Source: Cyprinodon diabolis (Eukaryota > Chordata > Actinopteri > Cyprinodontiformes > Cyprinodontidae). Taken from it: 64,000 nt of DNA. The first letter of the stretch is position 1. Every line of letters starts with the position of its first letter. Of this stretch, positions 53,601 to 62,540 are shown piece after piece. The stretch is from positions 2,418,001-2,482,000 of the forward strand of contig CM060071.1 of the NCBI GenBank assembly GCA_030533445.1. The letters run 5' to 3'. The notes under the pieces are model-generated. The model ran no database searches and was not told the DNA's origin. It saw nothing but the letters and a program-made list of their open reading frames with translations. The translations under genes and the position numbers were made by a program.

Positions 53601-56600
53601 AGGAGGATCCAGCAGCAAAACAGTATTTTCCACATGGAAATACCGGTGTTACGTCGAGCTGCGTTTCCCCATCAGATACGGTTTCCCCTGCATCTCCGCA
53701 CAGCGCAGACGGCATGATTCACCGCGCAAGCGACAGGAAACGCACATTCTCGCTAAAGGCGCGTAACAGCCGCCCTGTGCTCGCGCCACAGGAGAACTAT
53801 GGAGAGTGTAAACGATCAAATGTTAGCCTATATGGAGAAATCGGGATGGATGGATGGATGTTGCAGTATCTATAACAACCCAAAAAAACAGGATTTCAGA
53901 ATTAGACATCCCGTTATTAATTTCATACATTCACCAGATCTGAACGCCCTGTTAAAAAACTTCACACCCATAAGTAGAAGTAATGCAGCCTGATGATATT
54001 TACACCGCATCAGATGCCGTTCCCCCCATGTTAAGCAGGGGGAACGCTATCTGACGGTGTTTATAGGCCCCCCTGATGTCATTTACGTTGAGTTGCAATA
54101 AATGCTAAACTCTCTGCAGGTTCTTGTCTTTGTCGTCCGCTCTATTCAGCTGGCTTTGGAAACACACGGCGAGAAGGTGGGGGCTGGGTGGTGCCCAACA
54201 CTGGTCATGAATGAATGAATAAATGAATCAGTGCCATTTCCTTTCCAAGTACTACAGAGGGAATCACTTCTCTGTGTCCAGTAGGCTAGCTAGAAAAATG
54301 GTCTAGCTGTTAGTTCAAGCTAACCTGCCTGAACACCTAAGTGGTAACTCAGCCATTTGATTCTGGTGACTGATGCAAAGAGGCATCTTAAAGGTGTAGA
54401 ACACCAGACCTCAAAGTTGGGAACTGAAGACCCCTCTAGAGGAACAGAGCTTCTCAATGGTGCAACATAAGAATTAGAGGTAGCACCAGTGCAATTACCT
54501 GTTCAGGGAAGAGGGAAGTGAAATCTGCACTTTTAGTGTCAGGTATCCCCTAAAAACCCCAAACTGTACTATATTTTCCTATGTTTTTTTCAAAGCATGT
54601 GTTTGCCAGATTCCTAGGGAGGGACAAAATCAATAAATAAATATAACACGAAATACATCAGTTTAAATTTATTGTGAAATGAATAAATATACCATTAAAT
54701 AATAAGATGCAAAATAAAATAAATACAGGTGCTGGTCATAAAATTAGAATATCATGAAAAAGTAGATTGATTTCAGTAATTCCATTTAAAAAGTGAAACT
54801 TGTATATTATATTCATACATTACATACAAACTCATATATTTCAGATGTTTATTTTGTTTAATTTTGATGATTACAAATGACAACAAATGAAAATCTCAAA
54901 TTCATCATATCAGAAAATTAGAATATTGTGAAAAGGTTCAAAATTGATGGCCCCTGGTGCCACACTCTAATCAGCTTATTAACTCAAACCACCTGCAAAA
55001 GCCTTTAAATGGTCTTTCAGTCTAGTTCTATAGGCTACACAATCATGGGGAAGACTGCTGACTTGACAGTTGTCCAAAAGACGACCATCGACACCTTGCA
55101 CAAGGAGGGCAAGACACAAAAGGTCATCGCTAAAGAGGCTGGCTGTTCACAGAGCTCAGTGTCCAAGCACATTAATAGAGAGGCGAAGGGAAGGAAAAGA
55201 TGTGGTCGAAAAAAGTGTACAAGCAAGAGAGATAACCGCACCCTGGAGAGGATTGTGAAACAAAACCCATTCAAAAATGTGGGGGAGATTCACAAAGAGT
55301 GGACTGCAGCTGGAGTGAGTGCTTCAAGAACCACCACACACAGACGTATGAAAGACATGGGTTTCTGCTGTCGCATTCCTTGTGTCAAGCCACTCTTGAA
55401 CCACAGACAGCGTCAGAAGCGTCTTGCCTGGGCTAAAGAGAAACAGGACTGGACTGCTGGTGAGTGGTCCAAAGTCATGTTCTCTGATGAAAGTAAATTT
55501 TGCATTTCCTTTGGAAATCAAGGTCCCAGAGTCTGGAGGAAAAGAAGAGAGGCACTTCATCCACGTTGCTTGAAGTCCAGTGTAAAGTTTCCACAGTCAG
55601 TGATGGTTTGGGGTGCCATGTCATCTGCTGGTGTTGGTCCATTGTGTTTTCTGAGGTCCAGGGTCAACGCAGCCACATACCAGGAAGTTTTAGAGCACTT
55701 CATGCTTCCTGCAGCTGACCAACTTTTTGGAGATGCAGATTTCATTTTCCAACAGGACTTGGCACCTGCACACAGTGCCAAAGCTACCAGTACCTGGTTG
55801 AAGGACCATGGTATCCCTGTTCTTAATTGGCCAGCAAACTCTCCTGACCTTAACCCCATAGAAAATCTATGGGGTATTGTGAAGAAGAAGATGCAATACA
55901 CCAGACCCAACAATTCAGAAGAGCTAAAAGCCACTATTAGAGCAACCTGGGCTATCATAACACCTGAGCAGTGCCACAGACTGATCGACTCCATGCCACG
56001 CCGCATTGCTGCAGTAATACAGGCCAAAGGAGGCCCAACTAAATACTGAGTGCTGTACATGCTCATACTTTTCATGTTCATACTTTTCAGTTGGCCAACA
56101 TTTCTATAAATCCTTTGTTTTTATTGGTCTTCAGTAATATTCTAATTTTCTGATATGATGAATTTGAGATTTTCATTTGTTGTCATTTGTAATCATCAAA
56201 ATTAAACAAAATAAACATCTGAAATATATGAGTTTGTATGTAATGTATGAATATAATATACAAGTTTCACTTTTTAAATGGAATTACTGAAATCAATCTA
56301 CTTTTTCATGATATTCTAATTTTATGACCAGCACCTGTAAATACAGCATTTATTTATAGTACATCTTTAAATAATTATATGTACCCTTAAATTAAGAATC
56401 AAACATAGTAAAAACTAAAATGTGAGTAAAACTAATAATAGTTTTTGTACTGAAGATGAAAATTAAGTCTAAATCTAAGATGGCTGTCAAAAACATCACT
56501 GTTCTGCAGAGTAGATTTAAGCCAGAAGTCCTGAGAGGTTTGGATGGTTGATCGAATCACAACCAGTCTGTCATGTATTCTAGAGCGAAGCCAATCTGTG

Positions 56601-57476
56601 ATCTATAGGGTCACAGAAATATTCTAGTCTATTTTCTGATATACTGGGAGCCAGTAAATGGACTTTAGAACGTCAAATCTCAGTTCAGAGCAGTTGATCC
56701 AAGTCAAATGGAGGGAAATCTGACCATGGTGGGGAAGAGGACATGTTATGCATGAGTTTAAACATATTCAATTTTCAGAAATAAATTTGTTTTATTCTCA
56801 TTGTCATTTTAATTGTAGTATATTATTTTATTATGTTCTTAATTACAAAATGTTTAAAAACTACAAAGAACTGCTAAACAGTCATCTAAATGCTCACAAG
56901 ATGAATTGTATTCAGTAAAATCTGAACTACTCCATTAACAGCGATGGGGCCCCAGCAGCTGAACCCGATCAGAACTTTAACAAACATCCCAAACACTAAC
57001 ATGGGAAGGATGAGCGCTCGCGTGCAAAGTAGAACTCCATCATTGTTTTCAGAGTCAAACTGAAACTATCTCTAACTGATGATGTGGAGGGATGAGTAAG
57101 TGAATGACTTCTTTCTTAGAGGAGGGCCCACACCAGGGGCCAAAACGCTCTGAATACATGTCACGTTTTTTCTCTTGCCGCTGAGTTTCTGCAGAAATGT
57201 CAGGAACTTTAGACCTGCGCTCCTGACTTAATGTGGAAATATTTCTGACAGTACAGAGTTTACATCCTAGAGCAGGCTTTGCTGTTTCACGGAAGATCTA
57301 TTTCTGTTCCAAGAAAACACACGAGGAACCAAGACAGCTCAGGTGAGCGCGTGGCGCCTAATCTGGACTGACGTGTTCAGGTCCGCTCCGGGTAAAGAGG
57401 AGAGAAAAACGGATTTCTACACAGTTCTGAACAAAAACTCAAAGTTTCAGCTTACCTCAGAGTGCACCAGCCCCAT
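41682..57476 (-). CDS. ankrd22: Ankyrin repeat domain 22 (six coding exons)
   Basis: Coding exons on the minus strand: 57456-57476 (MGLVHSE), 49380-49571, 49202-49309, 44698-44775, 44504-44602 and 41682-41759. All introns are phase 0 with GT-AG ends, giving 576 nt or 191 residues, the length of human ANKRD22. Ankyrin repeats are seen in exon 2 ([21 protein letters not shown]), exon 5 ([21 protein letters not shown]) and exon 6 ([16 protein letters not shown]). Exon 3 adds a hydrophobic span ([19 protein letters not shown]), a likely membrane segment. The N-terminus MGLVHS fits N-myristoylation (Gly2, Ser6). The exon 4 acceptor could be 44775 or, less likely, 6 bp further in (CAGCTGCAG). The protein is a membrane-associated adaptor-like factor of poorly defined role. 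It converges with lipa, recalling the mammalian ANKRD22-LIPA cluster. Confidence 0.92.
42785..42875 (+). repeat. Dispersed fish motif, copy 2 (ankrd22 intron)
   Basis: Contains AAGCTTCCTGGATGG then GCGAAACGTCTTCAAAC, like the right arm of the hairpin at 21837-21952. Confidence 0.65.
43155..43380 (-). pseudogene. SWIM-like zinc-binding exon fragment (putative)
   Basis: The minus strand encodes about 70 residues with [19 protein letters not shown] and then [14 protein letters not shown], followed by GTGAGT, a good donor. The order (a short strand region, K/R-ADVRPS, then a Cys-x-Cys near the end) recalls SWIM-type domains found in transposon-derived fish proteins. No neighbouring exon could be joined. 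It lies in the last intron of ankrd22 on the same strand but is not part of the ankrd22 frame. It may be a transposon relic or an exon of an unrecognised gene. Confidence 0.35.
43650..43870 (+). repeat. tRNA-derived SINE, copy 1
   Basis: A box-like (TAGTGATTAGGGC) and B box-like (GGTTGTGAGTTCGAAACC, about 43693-43710) Pol III promoter elements are followed by a tail with CCCAAGGGGATGGGTTAAAT that is shared with the copy at 46325. Confidence 0.75.
44776..49201. other. ankrd22 intron 3 (between exons 49202-49309 and 44698-44775)
   Basis: Apart from the SINE at 46325-46510 no element or exon was recognised. The sequence is AT-rich with low-complexity tracts near 45340, 46945 and 47740-47770. 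Confidence 0.5.
46325..46510 (+). repeat. tRNA-derived SINE, copy 2
   Basis: Contains a B box-like CCGGTTCAATCCCC and the tail CCCCAAGGGGATGGGTTAAA then GACAATAAAGG, as in copy 1. Confidence 0.75.
49653..51126 (+). mobile_element. Degenerate Tc1-like element (ankrd22 intron 1)
   Basis: Terminal inverted repeats pair ACACTGAGGAAAAGAAGTAA with the end TACGTATTTTCCTCACTG and extend inward over about 80 bp. Near 50022 the plus strand reads [20 protein letters not shown], a Tc1 transposase start, and later a [16 protein letters not shown] and NPIENLWR stretch. Many stops interrupt it. Its left end lies about 80 bp upstream of ankrd22 exon 2. Confidence 0.8.
51130..53316. other. ankrd22 intron 1, no recognised feature
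   Basis: No exon, RNA gene or clearly bounded repeat was found here. Confidence 0.4.
53317..54203. mobile_element. Non-autonomous hAT element (887 bp)
   Basis: Starts CAGTGATGGGAGTAACGC and ends GTGCCCAACACTG, forming imperfect inverted repeats. The flanking octamers GTCATAAC and GTCATGAA agree at six positions. The interior holds a short open frame without recognised domains. Confidence 0.75.
54726..56337 (+). mobile_element. Tc1/mariner transposon with identical 202 bp TIRs
   Basis: The element starts CAGGTGCTGGTCATAAAATT and ends with its complement, flanked by TA (54724-54725, 56338-56339). The left TIR (54726-54927) and right TIR (56136-56337) show no mismatch by eye. Together with an uninterrupted transposase this indicates a very recent insertion. 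Confidence 0.95.
55045..56049 (+). CDS. Tc1-like transposase, intact (334 aa)
   Basis: A cut-and-paste transposase of normal Tc1 length. The N-terminal paired-like DNA-binding region contains two helix-turn-helix units (about residues 8-45 and 65-110) joined by an Arg/Lys-rich linker ([14 protein letters not shown]) that can serve as AT-hook or nuclear signal. The DD34E catalytic triad is complete: D148 (MFSDESKF), D238 (FQQDLAPAH) and E273 (NPIENLWG). ATG 55045 is chosen because the homologous start is MGKT; an in-frame Met at 55009 would add twelve unrelated residues. The gene lies inside its transposon, itself in ankrd22 intron 1 and antisense to it. I see no inactivating change. Confidence 0.93.
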   Translation: MGKTADLTVVQKTTIDTLHKEGKTQKVIAKEAGCSQSSVSKHINREAKGRKRCGRKKCTSKRDNRTLERIVKQNPFKNVGEIHKEWTAAGVSASRTTTHRRMKDMGFCCRIPCVKPLLNHRQRQKRLAWAKEKQDWTAGEWSKVMFSDESKFCISFGNQGPRVWRKRREALHPRCLKSSVKFPQSVMVWGAMSSAGVGPLCFLRSRVNAATYQEVLEHFMLPAADQLFGDADFIFQQDLAPAHSAKATSTWLKDHGIPVLNWPANSPDLNPIENLWGIVKKKMQYTRPNNSEELKATIRATWAIITPEQCHRLIDSMPRRIAAVIQAKGGPTKY

Positions 57477-57789
57477 GATAGCAGAAACACACCTGGCCAA
57501 TGCATCCACGCCCCGACACGTAAGCGCCAGCACGTCCGGTGCTGCCTTTCAAAGTAAAACTCCAAGAGGCGAAACGCTTTCCTGCCTAAACTGAACCTTT
57601 CAACCTTTGCCATGACCTGGATGACTGAACATATTCACAGATATGTTGCGATTAAACGTTTTAACCAGAAACTACAAAAAGATTCAGACACAGCGTGGGT
57701 TGGTACAGAAATTTATAAGACTACAGTTTCAGGTGTGATTCAGGTGACGACCTCTATTTTGTAGGTGGGTTTGTCCTACTTCCTGTCAC

Positions 57790-57941
<152 letters not shown>

Positions 57942-57944
57942 TGT

Positions 57945-58518
57945 CAGGGGCGGATTTTCAGAAACTTGGGGCCCTAGGCAAAGACCGACAGGGGGCCTTT
58001 GAATTGAGAAGACAACACATAAAACAGCCCTATTATACTGGTACAGAAATTCTAATAAAATAGACATCCATTATTCGTTCTAGGTTTTGTCCCTCTCTTC
58101 TTGTTCCTTTTCTTATAATAATAACAATGAATACATTTGACTTCAAATCTCAAAGTGCTACAAAGTGCTACATTTAAAAAAGGGAAAATTAAAACAAGTT
58201 TAAAAGACCATAACATTAAAAACAGAGTAAAAAAGACAATCATTAAAATCAATACATTGAAATGCATACATACTTTTCTTGTCGTTTTCCTCTCTATGTT
58301 TTGTACTCAGCTGACTTTTCATGCTGTTTCAAAAGGAATTAAAGATTTCGACACACTAAATATTATAAGCGTTATGGAAAAAAATAAAAAAAATAATAAT
58401 TTGCACAAATAAGGAATAGTTGAATTAAGCATACCTGTTAAAAGAGTTTTATGGGCCCCTCGGGAACTTGGGGCCCTAAGCAACTGCCTAGTATTGCATA
58501 ATGGTAAATTCCTCCCTG
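57945..58518. mobile_element. Non-autonomous hAT-like element
   Basis: CAGGGGCGGATTTTC at the left and GGTAAATTCCTCCCTG at the right form imperfect inverted repeats. GGGGCCCTA blocks recur near both ends. Flanking octamers AGATTTGT and AGTGTTGT agree at six positions. Confidence 0.6.
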
Positions 58519-58639
58519 AGTGTTGTACATATATTTTGTTCACTGGTTAGACAGAAGTGGAGCTTTTTTGTAAGGTGTTCCTCCCGTTACAATTGGAGTA
58601 GCACTGTAATTCATTCAAGGAACCACAGTAAAATATTGT

Positions 58640-59015
58640 GATGGTCTGTGGCTGTTTGCTGCATCAGAAGCTGGATGGTTGTGATAAACGGAACCATGAA
58701 TTCTGCTGTTTGCCAAACATTCTTGGAGGAAAACATTCAACCAACTTGATCAGAATCTGAAACGAGCTTGAGTTCTGCAGCAGGAAAATGATCCAAGACA
58801 CACAAGAAAGTCCATCTCTGAATGGTTGAAGAAAAACAAAATGATGACTTTGAAACCTGAATCTTAATGAGATGCTGTGGTGTGTCCTTAAGAAGGCTGT
58901 CCATGGTCTGAATTATAACAAGTCTGCAGAAATGAATGGTCCAAAGTTCCTCCAAAGTGCTGCAAATGACTCATTGCAAGTTATTGCAAATATGTAATGT
59001 CAGTTGTTGCTGCTA
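58640..59015 (+). mobile_element. Tc1-like transposase remnant (3' half)
   Basis: Plus-strand fragments read a CAAGRMIQDTQE-like and WLKKNKMMTLK-like stretch, with AATGATCCAAGACACAC at about 58785-58801 corresponding to the NDPKHT catalytic block. Stops and indels abound. Confidence 0.5.
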
Positions 59016-59629
59016 AAGGGTTGCACAACCTGTTATTGGGTGTTACAGTCAGAAAGTGCTGGAAGCTACTTGTACAGACCTGGGAAGTGGGCTTAGCCAA
59101 AGAAAGGTCCAGAGCTGATTTTAGCCACAGTCATCCCCTGCACACACACTGTAAAAAAAAAGCTAAACCCCTCTCCTGTGGTGCTTCAACTTCTATTACT
59201 GTCAGACCCTAACTGTCCAGCAGGGGGAGCCACACATTACTGGTTTTAATAGCTGTTTACACCACTGTTAAATTTCTAGTTATGCTCAACAGGGTTAACA
59301 TGAAAATATTCACTCAGTTTTCGCATAGAAAATAAAATCAGCATAGACATAGGGAAATGTGGAAGATGCTTTAGCCTTTCAACAGTTATGCAAAGTTATG
59401 CAAAGGGAACCAGTTTCTGATCTACTAGGTCGGCCGTATATTTGCATTAAGCCTTTAGAGTGGCTTCAGGTGATGTGCTGTGAATTTGCTCCGTATTATT
59501 GAAGGGAATCATTCAACTATCCAACTGCAAATGGAATAAAACAGATCCAGGAGTTTGGTTGCTTATGCTGAGCCGTCTGATTAAATCACTAAATCTGGTA
59601 TTTACTCACTAAAAAAGTTAAAAATGTTA

Positions 59630-59720
59630 AAGAACAAACCACTGGACTTTGTTTTCAAAGCTTGAAGACATTTCACTTCCCATCCAGGAAGCTTTTTCAA
59701 TTCAAAATGTCTGGATTAGC
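59630..59720 (-). repeat. Dispersed fish motif, copy 3 (reverse orientation)
   Basis: Contains GAAGACATTTCACTTC, then CCATCCAGGAAGCTTTTTCA, the complement of the motif at 42785-42875. Confidence 0.65.
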
Positions 59721-60039
59721 GTTTAGTTCCAGGCTTTATAGTATGGCCCAACAAAGCCTTGTTATGGCTTAGAAAACATGCAAATTGTACAGGAAGAATA
59801 GCTCCACCCCTTAGTAATGGGGAGCTGTTGAGATCTTTGTTAGCCAGCAATACCCAATACTGGTCTATGCGTCTGAAAAGAGGAGGGGTTAGGGTCATTG
59901 TTGGCCTGGGTGACCAGCATTGGTATTTATTTTCATTCGGTTAAATTGCAGGTTTTTATCTGAGACCACAGGCACATGTTTAAGCTTCAGTCAGATTTAA
60001 ACCAGACATGTTTCTTTCTCTTTTTTTTTTTACGGCACT

Positions 60040-60215
60040 GGTGGCTCGTTTTTATGGCCAGTAGGCTGACAGGAAAGGGGGCATGAGAGAAGGGGAGAGA
60101 CATGTAGGAAAGGACCACAGGCCAGATTCAAACCCGGGTCACCGCGTTGAGGACTAAGGCCTCCATACATGTGTCGTGAGCGCTAACCACTGCGCCACCA
60201 AAAACATGTTTCTTT
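60040..60215 (-). repeat. tRNA-derived SINE (reverse orientation)
   Basis: On the minus strand an A box (TGGCGCAGTGGTTAGCGC) and a B box (GGGTTTGAATC) are seen at the usual distance, followed by a pyrimidine-rich body. Confidence 0.8.
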
Positions 60216-60875
60216 ACTGATTTCATTCTTTTGTCAGCAATTCAGCTCCACAGAAACGACTGGTTCAGTCCAGCTTTGGGAGCCCCAGTAAATACCTTTA
60301 ACATGACTTTCATTATTTTCTGGCTTTGCTCTGGCAGAATGACTTTATTGGTTGTCAGTAGAAAGTACTGCAGTCTATGACCTTCGGAATATGAGCATGT
60401 CCTTCATTTCCATTATGTTTTTAAGCCAGAACCACTGATGCAGACTGTGCTGTATGGGGTTGATATGGTGATGATTCTTCGTTTGCTCCTTAGGCACTTT
60501 CATCATGCCTACCTTAACAGCTTCCCCACTTTAACATATCATCCTCCTCTATTTTCTACTTACTGTGAACAGAAATGTTTATCTGTTCAAAAAGGGTCAC
60601 TTTCCACTTGGTGTGTTATTTTATTTTAGCTGATATATTTGTATTGTTTACATATGAAAACAGCCTTTATGAATTTTTCTAAACAGATTCTGCTGTTTTG
60701 GATAGTTCACATGTTGCTCTTTTTTGTTTAGATTTTCCCCATTTAGGGCTCAACCAGCTTCCTCCAGAAATGTGAAAATATGACTTTTGGTTTAATTTAC
60801 TTTCCTACAGGTACACAAATGTATTGTTATAGTTTTTTTTATGTCTGTCTCTGTATTGTTCTGTGATGGACTGAC

Positions 60876-61066
60876 CTGTTTAAGGTGTGTCTTTAAAGTT
60901 GAGAGTCTGTATGTGTTCTGAAAAAATGAAGCATTCCTTCTGTTCTGATAAAGACTAAACATGGGTATTGAAAACTGAAAATATTTTAAAATAATAAAAA
61001 AAAGGTACAACCTTTTTCAGAAACAGGCAGCTTTTGACATAATGAAAATAAAATGTCTGTGTGTTT
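60876..61066. repeat. ~190 bp direct repeat, left copy
   Basis: Begins CTGTTTAAGGTGTGT and contains TTCTGATAAAGACTAAACAT and AATGAAAATAAAATGTCTG; the same order recurs at 61863-62050 with scattered differences. Confidence 0.8.
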
Positions 61067-61730
61067 TTAGATAACTGTTTGACTATGACCAGGACTACAG
61101 TGAGGAGGTGGAGCAGCTGGTGCAAAGATAACAGCCTGATCCTGAATGTGGAGAAAACGAAAACACGCTCCACTGCTCATCAACAGCTCAGCGGTAGAGG
61201 TGGTCAGCAGCACCAAATTCCTGGGGGTGCACATCACAGACACCCTCAACTGGACTGTAAGCACCACCTCACTGGTGAAAAGGGCACAGAAGTGCTTGTT
61301 CTTACTGCAGATGATGAGGAGAGCCCACCTGCCCCCACCCATCCTCCCCACCTTCTCCAGAAGCACCATAGAGAGCATTCTGACCAGCTGTCTCACTGTG
61401 TGGTGTGGAGGCTGCAGCGCCTCAGACTCGAAGAAGGTGAGAAGAGCAGAGAGGATCATGGGGGCTCCTCTTCCCTCCATTAAAGAGATTTCATCCCAAC
61501 GCTGCGTGTCCTGAGCCCGTGACATCATCAATGACCCCTCACCCCCCCCATCATGGAATGTTCTCCCTGCTGCCCTCTGGGAAGAGGCTTCACAGCATTC
61601 AATGCAGGACCAGCAGATTCAGAAACAGTTTATTCCCCACCGCCATCAGACTGATGAATGTTGTAAAAACTCTAAATCATTTCACAGACTCTGCATCAAA
61701 CTGACCATATCAATGCCCTTTATTGCAGCA
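61067..61730 (+). mobile_element. LINE fragment (L2/Rex1-type reverse transcriptase end)
   Basis: Across shifting frames the plus strand encodes SWCKDNSLILNVEKTK, FLGVHITDTLNWT, LTVWCGGC and LLPSGKRLHSIQCRTSR then NSLFPTAIRLMN. This is the C-terminal part of a CR1/L2/Rex1 group reverse transcriptase. It is 5' truncated and frameshifted. Confidence 0.75.
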
Positions 61731-61862
61731 TGTTTTTTTTTTCTCCCACACTGTTTACATTTGATCACTGCAGCACTTTAAGAAATGGAAATGTCATGAG
61801 AAGTAACAAAACGACATTTCGTTTTACAAGAGACAATAAATGTTGTCTCAGTCTAAGTAAGT

Positions 61863-62050
61863 CTGTTTAAGGTGTGTATTTAAAGTTGTGAAAAAAATAA
61901 AACACTCCTTTTGTTCTGATAAAGACTAAACATGGGTACTAAAAACTGAAAATACTTTAAAATAAAATTCAATTTAAATTAAATTTATTTGTTCAGTAAA
62001 CTTCAGCTTTTGAAATAATGAAAATAAAATGTCTGCATTTATTTTAGAGA
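61863..62050. repeat. ~190 bp direct repeat, right copy
   Basis: Diverged duplicate of 60876-61066, on the other side of the LINE fragment. Confidence 0.8.
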
Positions 62051-62196
62051 ACATTTCTATATTTTCAGGTCCAAAGTTAGACTAAAACCTCGGGATTAAA
62101 CCTTTACTTTCTGATACAAACACAAAAACATCAAAAGAGAAAACTCTGCTACTCTATGTGTAGATGATGACGGATCGGAGTGAGTTGTCTCAACAA

Positions 62197-62226
62197 CCAA
62201 TCAGCATCACTACACCGCGCATGCGC
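62197..62226 (+). promoter_or_regulatory. CCAAT box plus NRF1 motif of a GC-rich promoter
   Basis: CCAATCAG at 62197-62204 is followed by GCGCATGCGC at 62217-62226, the palindromic NRF1 consensus. The region to 62500 is richer in CpG than its surroundings, as in vertebrate housekeeping promoters. Confidence 0.5.
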
Positions 62227-62435
62227 ACAACATACGGCCTCTGCCAAAAGCATAGAGCAGGTAGTGGCTCATTACGACTTAAAGACGATCTTTGTGGCCT
62301 TTATCAGTCTGCAGCAACATCCGGAGCTTTCCTTTCTGCCATTTCCACCTGCTTCATTGAGCTAGTGAACCCGAACCGCCTCTGGAACAGAAGCACCCAG
62401 CTGCCGTCATCCGCCGCTCCGCTGAAGCCGCCGGG

Positions 62436-62474
62436 ATGCAGGAGGAGGCTGGACAGAGGAGCGAGGAGCAGCCG
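62436..62474 (+). CDS. Possible first coding exon of an unidentified gene
   Basis: An ATG in a GC-rich context (CCGGGATGC) opens 13 codons (MQEEAGQRSEEQP) ending at a fair donor (CCG followed by GTAAAT). It lies about 210 bp downstream of the NRF1/CCAAT promoter. No second exon could be confidently joined: the nearest splice-like segment (about 63386-63449, between AG and GTAAAA) meets a stop in the required phase. The exon may belong to a gene continuing beyond the window, or may be read through to a stop at about 62540. Identity unknown. Confidence 0.3.
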
Positions 62475-62540
62475 GTAAATTCCTCCTGGAGTCCAGAGGA
62501 GCCAAAACCGAACCGCGTAGAACCTGATTCACTTCATTAA

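Noticed and set aside
55035..56081. Minus-strand open frames across the intact Tc1 transposase
   Set aside because: They mirror the sense codons of the transposase and have no features of their own.
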